From Dioscorea cayenensis subsp. rotundata (Eukaryota > Streptophyta > Magnoliopsida > Dioscoreales > Dioscoreaceae), in NCBI RefSeq assembly GCF_009730915.1, contig NC_052482.1, positions 20,242,345 to 20,306,344 on the forward strand: a stretch of 64,000 bases of DNA, given 5' to 3'. Position 1 is the stretch's first letter. Every line of letters begins with the position of its first letter. The translations under genes and the position numbers were made by a program. Below the pieces are notes generated by a model that was given only the letters and a program-made list of their open reading frames with translations, was not told the origin of the DNA and searched no databases. Shown one piece after another: positions 51,301 through 62,498 of this stretch.

Positions 51301-51976
51301 CTGTGAACTGATTAGATTATCATTTGTTATTAGTTTTCAAACAATCACCACATGCACCTTTTTCACATATGAACTCAAGCTTTCAATTAGCATGACATGC
51401 TGATCATACATATATGATTCAAAATGATAGCAATACAACTTCTATGATTTGATTCAAATATCATCATGTAGTGATCCTAAACAACTATCAGACCTTATTT
51501 TGCTGGCTTTTTTTCCCCACTCGAACATATATGATATAACATATACCATCTCCTGTCATTTACCGAGATCACCCAAACTCTTGACCAGTAGATAAACAAA
51601 CCCATAAATTGCATTCCATCGCTGCACTTTTGCTTTTCCTTCTCTATCCATGCCTTATCTTTCTCTGTAAAACAGATATTCTAGTTGTTTAGCACCATGC
51701 CCTTGTTCAAATAAAAATCAAATGCTACAACTGTTATTTGGATACGGAGGCCTTACAGTTTTGTGTGCATGATGCTTCATCTGAGGTTTTGGCTTGGGAT
51801 CTGCATAGATTACTTAGCTCAGAAAAATCAAATTATAGCAAGATGCAGGTAATGCTGAAACTAAGTGTCATAGTATGTTGTAGGACCAAATAATTTGACC
51901 GACTTGACCATACGATAGATTGCTAACGTTTAATATTTCAGACACTACGTCAGTTTGATAGAACTATTCTGTAAAT
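48337..51976. other. Downstream region with unassigned exon-like pieces
   Basis: The first few hundred bases are probably 3' UTR of the dolichyldiphosphatase gene. Further on are two plus-strand open blocks with AG/GT borders, near 50928-50998 (FAEVTHLLKYC) and near 51755-51850 (SSEVLAWDLHRLL). They are too short to identify and could be chance or parts of an unknown transcript. A (CT)n run lies near 50782-50799. Confidence 0.4.
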
Positions 51977-52575
51977 CTAGCATTTCCATCCTTCAATACC
52001 TGCCCTGGATATCTCTGGAGGGGGTAAAGCCGAGTGCGTCTCCGGCCCTCGGTAATCAATCTGGTATATTTCTTCATTACTTGCATCCGAGACTACAGCA
52101 TCTGTACAAACCAAGAACAGTCTGGTTAAGTGTTTTTTCCATAGGAATATGTTGAAGGATTAGCAGATAGATGATCTGACCTTTGGATAGCACAAATGTG
52201 GCAACTATAAGAAGTGAAATGGCAACAAGTGTGCTCCATTGGCTCCGCTCCATTGACCTTCGACGCTTGTTCTGTCTGTTCTTCAAGAAGACCCGAGCCC
52301 TTGCTCCCGTCTCAAACTGACAAACATAAATAGAGACAAAGAGCAGCCATAAGAGAAGAAGGAAAAGGGAAGGTGGGTGATGGTGAACTGATATGAGGAT
52401 TCATGACACCATACCCCTCTCTCATAAATTCACAATAATGTTTGAGGGAGACATGGACCCTTACACTCTCACGCACCTCTTTTGTTTTGGCATTGAGCTC
52501 TGTGGTGCCAGAGAGAGACACATGCAAAAGTGGGTTGGGTTGCAAACTGGTTCTCTTGTGTTTGATCAACCTCAT
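51977..52575 (-). CDS. Small single-pass membrane protein, family not recognised
   Basis: Three exons join in phase on the minus strand: 52477-52575, 52181-52316 and 51977-52101, giving 119 residues. Exon 2 encodes a strongly basic stretch (FLKNRQNKRRRSMERSQW) directly followed by a hydrophobic helix (TLVAISLLIVATFVLS). Exon 3 encodes an acidic/proline-rich tail with YQIDYRGPETHSALPPP. The layout suggests a type II or tail-facing membrane protein of the secretory system, with the basic part in the cytosol; this is inference. All borders are GT-AG and phases agree, which supports a real gene. The exon 1 start is the least certain part. It is convergent with the dolichyldiphosphatase gene. Confidence 0.65.
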
Positions 52576-52914
52576 AACTCACACTAGTCCATGTGACCAA
52601 AATTATTGGGTGTCACTTGCTAGGTTGTTTCTCTTTTAGAGCTCAAAAGAGACAGTTGGCGTGTCATGCCCCTCTGGGCCAAGAGACCTTGCTCAACATA
52701 CATATGTTGGGAGGTTTTATGTGACCCTTGTTTGTCTGCTTATCATCCTCTTGTTCTATCGTTTGAATAGACTCTTTGCAGGATATGGTATTATGGATGG
52801 CCTGTTTTTCACCTGTCATTTTATGCTATAATTGGCCATATCTAGTAGCAGTAACTTCTAGTGTATGCTTGAGTAATATTTCTTATTGGTCATAGGCTAA
52901 GAAAGCTTCTTAGC
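52576..52914. other. Upstream region of the small membrane-protein gene
   Basis: This likely holds its promoter. No other feature is seen. Confidence 0.4.
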
Positions 52915-53170
52915 CGTAATCCAATGATCAAGCGGTATAGTAATAGCCGGATCTCAATTAGAACCCTTCATAAGTGGTGGGAGTTTGAGTCATGTGTGAA
53001 TGAAAGCATATTTTTAAAAGTGTGAGTAGTAGTTGTGTATAGGTGGTCTCAACACTCATATACGCATTGATTCCGTCCCTACTTGCTCCATTGAAGTTTG
53101 TGTGTGTCTTTGTCTTTTCTTAGCGGCTGAACCGCTCATTTTGGGAAAAAATTTCATGTATGCTAAATTG
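52915..53170 (+). mobile_element. Probable tRNA-derived SINE
   Basis: A box A-like word (CAATGATCAAGCGGTATAG) near 52921 is followed about 60 bases later by a box B-like word (GGGAGTTTGAGTC) near 52979. The spacing and word order match plant SINE heads. The 3' limit and target duplication are not clear. Confidence 0.45.
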
Positions 53171-53602
53171 TTGAAATCATGTAATTCTTGTGAATTTATT
53201 TATACACACACTTACAAAATATATATGTATATATTGTATGTCACTTTTGTTTAAAGTTGTTAAACAATCTCTCCAGCTTTCCACAAGTAGATTTGTCACA
53301 ATTAAATTATATATTTATATTTCGCACGAATTTTACTTATTAATTTTTTAAACTTAAAATGTTTGGGAGAGAAGAAAAATCAGAAGAATTAGCTGATACG
53401 AGAATAAAATTATTTATAATCTACCTGTGTCACGTATGGATGAAACTATTTTCTTAAAATCTTCATGAAATCATTAAATTCCCTTTTCCTTGCCTGGTAC
53501 CCTAATCCTGACAACCAAATCCGAGATAAATCAACTTGTCTAACGCCTATCAAGGGATTCGAACAAGCATCCCTTGCAATTGGATTTTGAGTCTTTCGCT
53601 AC

Positions 53603-53646
<44 letters not shown>

Positions 53647-53993
53647 TATTTCATTAAAAGCCTATATGACTACAAAAATAGCGTAAACACAATGGCAAAA
53701 AAAAGGAAATATGACAGCAAGAGGAGTAAGCATACAACCGACATAATTCACTCATTTTATTACTTAAATGCATGTCCATTATCACCCAAACCCGATTTGT
53801 TTGATTGTCTCAACAATCTTCATTCTTCAATAAAGAGGCAGGCTTAGATTGGTGGCCTGTCAACTTCACACTATAATTTCACCAAACTACTCCATTCGCC
53901 AGTAAAATCACTGGTCCAAAACAAGATATCTTCATCAGAAAACCATAAAATGTTCCTGCAATTACAATGATTTTTGTTTTTCTGCACCACATG
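53171..53993. other. Spacer with an (AAT)n microsatellite
   Basis: An (ATA)n run occupies about 53603-53645. The open frame over it (53536-53847) is not recognised and is probably chance. Confidence 0.5.
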
Positions 53994-54001
53994 CTTAGCA
54001 G

Positions 54002-54612
54002 CATAGTTATTAAACTCGTATCAACCTGTGATCGGACTAGTTGATCCAATGACCCAGTGTTTAAACCAGTCCGGATCTCTAATTAGACTGATTATGCAAT
54101 TAACCCATTTTGACCCAGATTGACCCGCTTCAATTTGGTCAAACCCAGTGCCCCGGCCAGATTCCGGGTGAATGATTTTTTTAAAATAACTTTTTCATCC
54201 TTTGAATTTTTTGATCTAATAAATTGAAGAGTATATATATGTAATTTTGTCAAAAGTTAAAGGTCTTAGTTCGCCGAGTCTTAGGTCTGATGAGACTTTC
54301 CACTAAGGCTACTTGTTCAGATTGATATAGGAATAGGACTCGCCATATCGGCTTTTCTTTTTTAATTTAAGTTTGTATTTTTTTTTTCATTTTCTACTAC
54401 TTCCAAATAAGAGATTAATAATTATATTTTTTATTTTTCCATCAAATTATTTATTTGATAACTAATAATTTATGAATATTATTATATATCATTATATAAT
54501 TAAAAATAATTTATAATTTTAAAATAATATTATAATATATTTCTATATATCCAACATTGACCGATGATTGACCGAAACCCAGAACCTGACCGGGTTGGGT
54601 AGAATAACTATT
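54002..54612. mobile_element. Non-autonomous DNA transposon, 611 bp
   Basis: Short inverted ends, CATAGTTATTAAACTCG at the left and AATAGTTATTCTACCC at the right (reverse complement), are flanked by an 8-base duplication with one mismatch: CTTAGCAG at 53994-54001 and CTTAGTAG at 54613-54620. Inside are alternating ACCCGG/GACCAG-type words near both ends and an AT-rich middle. An 8-base duplication points to hAT, although a MULE is not excluded. Confidence 0.7.
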
Positions 54613-54980
54613 CTTAGTAGTAATCAGACTATTGTAAGTTCATATTAACAGTGCTCTTCTGATGTGACAACACTAAAACATTAGGTGCCACTGAACTTTC
54701 ATAAGCTACAAGAAATCTGGAAGAAACACAATTATATTAAAGATCATCAAGAATGCTACAAAAACTCTCTTGTTCTTTAATCCATTCCTTATTGTATTGT
54801 GTCATTCATTTCAATGCTTTGATTGTTTAGTGGGGAAAAAGCCAATCAAAGCAGAAAGGTCATTTTTTTTTCCGATATTTCTTGTCTGCAAAATAATTTA
54901 AATCTATATTTATCCTTATAACTATTAAGTAGGGCTACTAAACTTTACCTGGTCAATCAACTGGAGAGTGTTTATAGTTT

Positions 54981-57900
54981 TTAGGAACTACTGCCTGCAA
55001 CACACTGTAGGCCCTCTTTTGGTATCTCCTTTCTATTCAATTCTTTGCTATTAGTTTGAAGAACTGATGGGAGTGGAGCAGTTATTTCAACAACCTGAAA
55101 GGAAATTCACATCTAAGACTCAACAATGCATGTTATGCTGATCTGGAATCATAAATATACAAACCTACATAGATCTCAAAGATTATAGCATAATGTATAT
55201 AAGCATAGATGGCTGGTTTCACAGGCTTGGGTGTAAAGGACCTTGAGGGTGACATGCTCAAGGAGTCACTAGTGGTTTGATGGGACTAGTGTATGTCTAC
55301 CAACAGACAAAGGGAGCTTTCCTTAGGTACTGTATGAATTATGAATACAAAGAGTGAACATGCATTCCAGAGAAGTGTTTTAACCTTGCAGTAAATGATG
55401 GCATATGAATTGTATTGATTTCGAAAGTATTAAGCAACAATGACTAACCATTGTAATTCTAATGATATAACACTAGCCTGTAACTCATAATACTGTGAAA
55501 GAGAATCTAGGAACTGACAAAAGAGAAACCAAAGCCAAATCTTTGACAAAGATTGCATTGGGTTTTCCATCTCAGCAATTTTTTGAAAAATTTCACATAT
55601 TCGTGAAATTTCTCTCAACAATCTCAGTTCAATCTGCTATCTGAAGACCATGAGTTCAAGGGTAAATAGGTAATCTTCTTACGGCTTAATCTTACATGTG
55701 GATATCTCGCTGTATTCATATGCTACACCAGGAAGAAAATTATGGTCATTGTATACTAACCTCATCCGTGGATGGGTGAAATAGAATAACCCGATGTGCA
55801 TGCAAAAAATAGCCACAATCTCCTGGTACAGGGTTTGTTGGTTTATTATACCCTCTGCAGAAGAACATAGCAACAACAAAGAAAGATATTTACAGTCAAT
55901 ACATTGAATATGTGAAATATTAGTTTACTGAAAATGCTTACAATTGCTAAACACTTTCAGCCTATATGGAGGATGGACAAGGAGCAAAGACTTCACTTAT
56001 GAGAGCATAAATGACCAATGTGACATCCTTCATGGTTATTTTTAAGAATTAACTGATCTAATAATTTGTTGCCTCAAAAAAGAGCTCCAAACTAGGTGTC
56101 TTTCATCCCCATTAGTAGCAAAACATGCAAGTAATTTGAGGTTGCATAATCTACTTAATCAAGGGTATTTAAGCAAATGCAGCCAACTATTACCCATCTT
56201 CTGCAAAGCTACCATCTACCAATTCTGACTCGACCGATTTTGGATGTCCACCAATGTCATAAAGAGGATCGCCTATCAAAAATTTTCAAAATCAATTATT
56301 ATCAAGATGGCTAATAATAACTAGTGGAATTGTATTAAATTGACAGAAAGATAGAGTCATCATCTTCTGACAGCTCACAGTTCAACTGTAGATTGGCATA
56401 GTCAACATGTCATAGTAAGAGATCATGCAGATTTGATAAATATATTGAGAGCAAGTCCATATAATTATTAATTGTATGCAGCATGATAAGACAACTCAGA
56501 AAATTTTTAATACAAGCGGGACAACAGTGACAGGCAAAGAAAAAACATATGCTCCAAAATATTTAACTTCTATATACCAGCTTTTCACATAAAATCTTGT
56601 GCTCAAACATGACATCTTTACCGGGCAGGCTTCTTCAGCCCCTACAAAGCACTTATATTGTGTAGGCATTCTTCAGGCGTATCACTTCATTGTTTGGGAT
56701 TTATTAGACTCTCTTAGAACAATAAGCTAAAAGAAACTCTTTTCTCTTAAAAGATTATATATATATATATATATATATATCTGTGTGTGTGTGCAAGTTT
56801 CTCCCCAATAATAATAATAATAATAATAATATAAAATATAAAAAATCTCAAGTGCTTATTATTATAATCATATTTTCTTTTTGCATTCAATGAACTCAAG
56901 AGTTATTTCTCCATTTTTATTAAAAAATATGATTACAACCATAATATGGTCTTTACAACATGTGTATAAGACATTTATATCATCGGAATGCGGTCTTTAC
57001 AACCGGTGTATGGAACACGACCAAAAGTATAAGACATTTATATCATCAGAATGTGGTCTTTACAACCGGTGTATGGAACAAGACATAACAGGCAACCACT
57101 TATACTCAAAGTCACTAAATATTTAAAATGCTAATGTATCTGTATATTAAAATCAAATTTGTGATTAAGAGACTTTTCTCCATTTACAACAATTGAAGAA
57201 GGTTCAAATGTACAAGAATAAAATAAATTTACTGCAATGAGAAATTAAACATAAAAAGCAAACAACTCACCAAAAAGTGGATGCCCAATAAAAGCAAGGT
57301 GAATGCGAATTTGATGTGGCCGCCCCGAATGGATCTCTACCTAAGAAAGAACTAAGAAAAAAAATATTCAGTTGAACTAGTAGGTGAATGAGTTTGTTAG
57401 AATCCTAGTTAAAAGCATTTCAAAAACCTCATGTATGACACACTTGGTCCACGAATGACTCAGAAAATTGTCACTTTGGTAGGAGGTTAGTTCTACATGA
57501 ATATTGTAGGATATGGAAATTACAGCTAAAAAGGGATAGGCATTTATGATCGAACATTTATATTCCATTTAATGACACCCAATGTTTCCTTAACAGTAAA
57601 ATTTGAAAACAGGGCAAAAGTTCTAAAATCTACCTCAAAGATAGACCTAAACAAGAAACGCAATTGTACTAAAACAACTTTGAAGGAGGTACACTGTCCA
57701 CAGATGAGAATACCTGAACCAATGTCCGTTTTTCCTGCACATCTCTTTCAACAACAGACACTTTGCTCAAAGCAGGCTTCCCTGTTTTAATAAGACAGCA
57801 TTTAATATGGGCATAAGGTAACCTATTTTAGTGGATATATGTAAATGGGTTAAGCAGGGGTCTGGCTTGCTCCGGCCAGAGCGCAGAAGAGACTTCTAAG

Positions 57901-60726
57901 ACCCTGAGTTTTTTAATCAACCAATTTGGCCACATGTGCATGTACACAGATAGATAGATACATAAAGAAGGTCCATTAGGTTAACAGAAAGAAAACCTGA
58001 AGAAGTCGCAACATAAAGCCCTTTTGCAACACCAGGATACTGCATAACTCCAATGGGCTGTTTGATTATAACCTGTGACAAACCAAACCGGATTTTATTG
58101 TTCAAAAAAGCCAATATGCTAAGAAAGGTTTTCAGGGACTGATAGCTGCTTGTGTGGAGGCGCTCTTACACACTCACAAAAAAAAATAATAATAATGGCA
58201 TTTTTTTCTTTAAATATATAATATACAGAATTTAGAAATTGCTCGTCTTCATGCATGTGAATTCATTGTGAGCCATTACACAGAAAATATATATCTCATA
58301 TAACAAGACTTTTACCTCATCATCTTCAAGTAGCCCTGTCACAAGTGCTCTATAGAACTTTGAAATCCTCCAATCCTTATCAAGCTTCTGGCTATATTTT
58401 CTTTGAGTGGTCAATGTAGAATTCAGATATAAGGGGTCAAAAATAAAGAAAATTATGTCATGTTCTAAATGGCAGTAACTTCAAGGAAACATGTGAGAGT
58501 AGGTGATATCAGAGAAGCTCTATATACAAGGTTGATTTTCTATAATCTTTTCATTTTTAAATATTCTGAGTATTAGCTTCATCTTTCATAAGAGAAATCA
58601 AAGAAGGGAGCACAAAACTGGAGGTTTTCATCGCACAGAACAATATAAGAGAGATCAAAGAATTATTCTATGAGTATTAGCTTCATCTTTCATAAGTCAC
58701 TAAGAGGGATATGCATTAGATTGTATTCTGTATACAGTAAGTGACTGTATGTTCTCGGTCATTTTACTTGGGCTGATCTTTATTCAGTTAGATATTTGCG
58801 GGTTTTGCTAATCTGACAGCATTTGAAATAACAATTTTTTAAGACCTCCATATCAGCAATTGTTTAAGTTATATAAACCAAATAGCTTTTGAATAATGTC
58901 AAAGAAAAGAAAAAGAAAAATTTGCACAAAATGATCAATGAAATATAGAAGTAATTGAAAGAATAACAAGAAAAAATCCCACATCACCTTTTCTCCTCGA
59001 TGGCAGATGTACCGACAGCAAACAATTTTGCAAGGCCAGTTTTTGCCTGCTTTGTCTTAGCACACAGTAATATTCCTAGCATTCAGCAACAATACATAAA
59101 GTTAACCACAGGAGTTCGCTCAAAATAGAGTAGAGGTCAAATCATTACTATAAATAAATAAACTGATAAAAATAACAGAGGCAACTGCCTATTAGCAAAC
59201 TGATAAAGTGTTCATTTAGATTACAATAAAAATTTAAATAAATAAGTCTAGACTTTGGATCCTTGTTTTGCTTGATCAACTCAGCCACCTCCACCAGTAA
59301 GCATTTTCAATTATTAAGTGTATCGCCTTCTAATTTTATACAGGGAAATGCATTTAATTGATTAAAAAGATTCAACTAAAAGATGCTATGCCATTATCCC
59401 ATCAGACTCAGAGTGGAAACATATTTACTGTCTCTTTCCAACCAGCTCTCACATCAAAAGTGTGAGTGCCAAAAGATCAATTCACCTCGTGTGGTGAAGA
59501 TATGGCAATCAAAACCTATATCCTTCTTGGAAACAGAACTTAAAGCAGGAAACATTGAAAATATGCAACTTGCCATTAAAATAGCACATGGTGTCATGCA
59601 ATGATTTCAAATATTTAACGCAGACACGAATCATGAAATCTTGTTAACAAATAAAGAAAACCTGATGTGCCTCGTCCCAGGCGATGAACAGGTACAGGAT
59701 GCGCTTCTCCACAACGACGTGAAACAGGAATTCCTTTCCATGTATTCCACCTTAGCTGCTGTAGGACAGTTCTCTGCTGAAAAATTCCTCCAGGCAGAAC
59801 TTGCAGACCAGAAGGTTTATTTATAGCAACCTAATCACACAAAAAAAATGTAAAAAAATAAAATAATAAAATCAAAATGCCCTATTAAAACCCCAGTAAG
59901 TTGATGATCTTCGTTTTCCCCTACCATCAAATTTCACAAAACTAAAAATATCAAAATATTACCCAAACATTTTCTTTTTCCAATGCTCATTATGAACAAA
60001 GATCAAACAATTATTTTGAACTTTATATAAGTCTTCGAATCAAACCATAAAAAGAAACATGAGAAAATGCTAACCATGTGATCATCTTCATAAAGAACTT
60101 CAAGCAGATAAGGGGCAGGAGGTTCTTTCCAAGGAAGCCGATGATAAACTACTTTTGAACCCGCTCTAAACAATGCAAGCAGCAAAACAAGGATTGTTAC
60201 TTCACTACAGAAAAAAATTTTGAAGGACAAGATGAAACAATCACATTCAAACCTAAGAACAGTCTCAGGATCCGTAACAACTTGGCCGTCAATGGTAATC
60301 TACAACGACAACAAACATCATCAAAATAGCAAATAGAAAACCAAAGAAGAAATCAAATGACACGAACCTGGCCATTCCGGATTCTTCGAAGCCAACTGCA
60401 TCAAAGAAACAAAAACACAAACAAACTTCAACCAGATAACCAAGATATCAAGGGCTACAAGAATCAGAAGAGGAACTCACCCTTCCAGCGGTGCCGAGCT
60501 CTTGTACTCCGTGGAATAGAATCCGATCAGCGTTGGAGCTGTTCGAATGAAGGAATGGATTAGAAATCGGAAACGAACAAAGAATCGGATCAGGAGAAGA
60601 GAAAGCGAAGAAACCAGGATGGATTGAAGGAACGGCGTCAGCATAGGACAAGCCTTCGTTGAGCTCCGGCCATGGTGCCCCGAAGGAGTACGGTGGTTGG
60701 GGCGTCGACGAGGTGGGCATCGCCAT
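54981..60726 (-). CDS. RluA-type RNA pseudouridine synthase, PUS5-like, 14 exons
   Basis: The exons are 60615-60726, 60481-60538, 60368-60395, 60253-60299, 60075-60165, 59662-59830, 58988-59075, 58316-58400, 57997-58072, 57714-57781, 57271-57340, 56194-56272, 55761-55854 and 54981-55094. All phases agree and give 392 residues with no interruption. An S4-like segment (about residues 50-100, GWLRRIRNGQITIDG) precedes the catalytic domain, with NKPSGLQVLPGG, VPVHRLGRGTSG (H161-G169), SKFYRALVTG, IKQPIGV, SGRPHQIRIH (about 279-288) and GHPLFGDPLY. The order closely follows Arabidopsis RNA pseudouridine synthase 5. In the usual RluA motif HRLDxxTSG the Asp is catalytic; here residue 164 is Gly. 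The first intron is only 76 bases. Exact RNA target and compartment are unknown. Confidence 0.92.
56945..57090. repeat. About 63-bp tandem repeat inside an intron
   Basis: Two full units and part of a third share GTATAAGACATTTATATCAT and GGTCTTTACAACCGGTGTAT. They lie in the intron between the 57271 and 56272 exons of the pseudouridine synthase gene. (TA)n, (GT)n and (AAT)n microsatellites lie just before, at about 56757-56832. Confidence 0.85.
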
Positions 60727-61286
60727 GAGTGACCTCGAAAAGCACAGGGTTTCGTCTCGGAGGTTTTGGAAGTCTGCGAATTGCTATTCACCGTCGATAT
60801 AGAAATCAAAGGAAAGTCCTCATCCCGATGCAGTTGTTGAATAGCAATTATTATTAATATTAATTAGTAATAATTTTATTATTTCTAATTACTATCCACT
60901 AATTTTATTTTCTTTTGTCTTCTTTGTTGTTATCTTTAGTTTTTATTTAGTCAAAATAGTGTGTGTGTGAGAGAGATGACTTAAGTTTTTTTTTTTTAAT
61001 ACAAATCCAGCATAACAAGTTTGTAAAAATAATCATTAAAAAATTTTTTTTTAAAAACAATATAACATAAATATATGAAAAACATCGAATATCAGCAAAT
61101 GATGAAAAGTAAGAGATAAATAACATGTGAAGTTCAGATTAAAAAAATATAAAAAGCGGAAAAAAACAATACGGTGAAAAAGTGCAAAAAAACAGAAGAT
61201 GCAGGATCATTAGATGACGATTCAATGGATTTCAAGGGAACAGGGAACATGTGCATAATGAAAATCTACAGATGTCGAGTGTCTCC

Positions 61287-61324
<38 letters not shown>

Positions 61325-61473
61325 TGTGCACAAACAACCCACAAACAAAAAACATTACCACTTACCTATTGCTGCGAGTGGCATATACATAAAACCCATG
61401 CCTAATTGGTTCATTAATACAAACCTTTTGATAGAAATAAAATGGAAACACGCCTATTGATTCACTCACTTGA

Positions 61474-61519
<46 letters not shown>

Positions 61520-62498
61520 TTCTAAAATTTTCAATATAATATTTTAAAAAAATAAATATATTTCTCATAATATCTTTAATCACAGTAGCCAAAATCCTAA
61601 TTATACATACTTCTTTGAAAGGAAGCTATATGAAGCTGCAATTTACAAATCTATTTGATTTCCTAGAGTATTAATTCATTAAGACACTAATTATGGAATT
61701 TCTTTTGTTTTCTTTTTGTTCTTGATAGAATCAAGGTAATGCAGCAAATGTTACAAATAGCAGGAGGCAGCAAAAGAACTAATGATATTCACAAATTAAA
61801 AAAAAAAAAAAAATACTAAAACTAAAAATTCGCTAGGGTCACGCACATAAGGTACAACAAAACTGTACCATTTTATGTTTTTCTCATTATAGGGAAATAT
61901 TTCATTTATGATGGACATTCACTACAACTTTGCAGCATCACTGTCTGAATGAACACAAGAATTCTGGCAACAATTTGCAGCGGCTAAGGCTGTTGTTCCT
62001 TATAGCATTTCAACAGTCATCTAAATAAGCATATGAATTTACATCAGCTCAAACCGGGGGTGCGTTAGATACACAAGCCCTTCCCGTCAATTTCGGCTTA
62101 CACCAGGGATGGCCATGGCCCTCCATATTTTTCTCACTTTTGTTTCTCCATTTCTATGAAATAATGTACAAAACTTATGGAACAACCACAGCTTGGTTGT
62201 AAATTGAGTCAAAAAAGAAGCACTCACCTGGTCAAGATGGAGGGCTATTGTAATTTGTTAGGCGAAGAAGAGCAGTTACAAACACACCAATTTCTGAAGG
62301 TTGACGGTATCGGAATGATCTTCATCAAGCTCAATGGTGGAACTAGGTGATTATGCATTGCAACTTTTTGTTCTTGTGTGTTGGGGGGGAAGAAGCTTTG
62401 ACATTTGGTAGAAGGATGGTAATGCAAAAGCACAGGATCGGCGGCCATTCATGCAGACCGACAAGAAACACTCACTCCATGAAACCATCATCACATGG
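60727..62498. other. Spacer between SIZ1 and the pseudouridine synthase gene
   Basis: The part near 60727 is the promoter side of the synthase gene. Microsatellites occur at about 61281-61318 (TA)n and about 61477-61519 (AAT)n. From roughly 61900 to 62498 the sequence is less AT-rich and probably contains the SIZ1 3' UTR. Confidence 0.5.

Noticed and set aside
60477-60809. 110-residue minus-strand frame with an earlier start
   Set aside because: It reads through the 76-base first intron; the spliced model starting at 60726 gives the conserved N-terminus.
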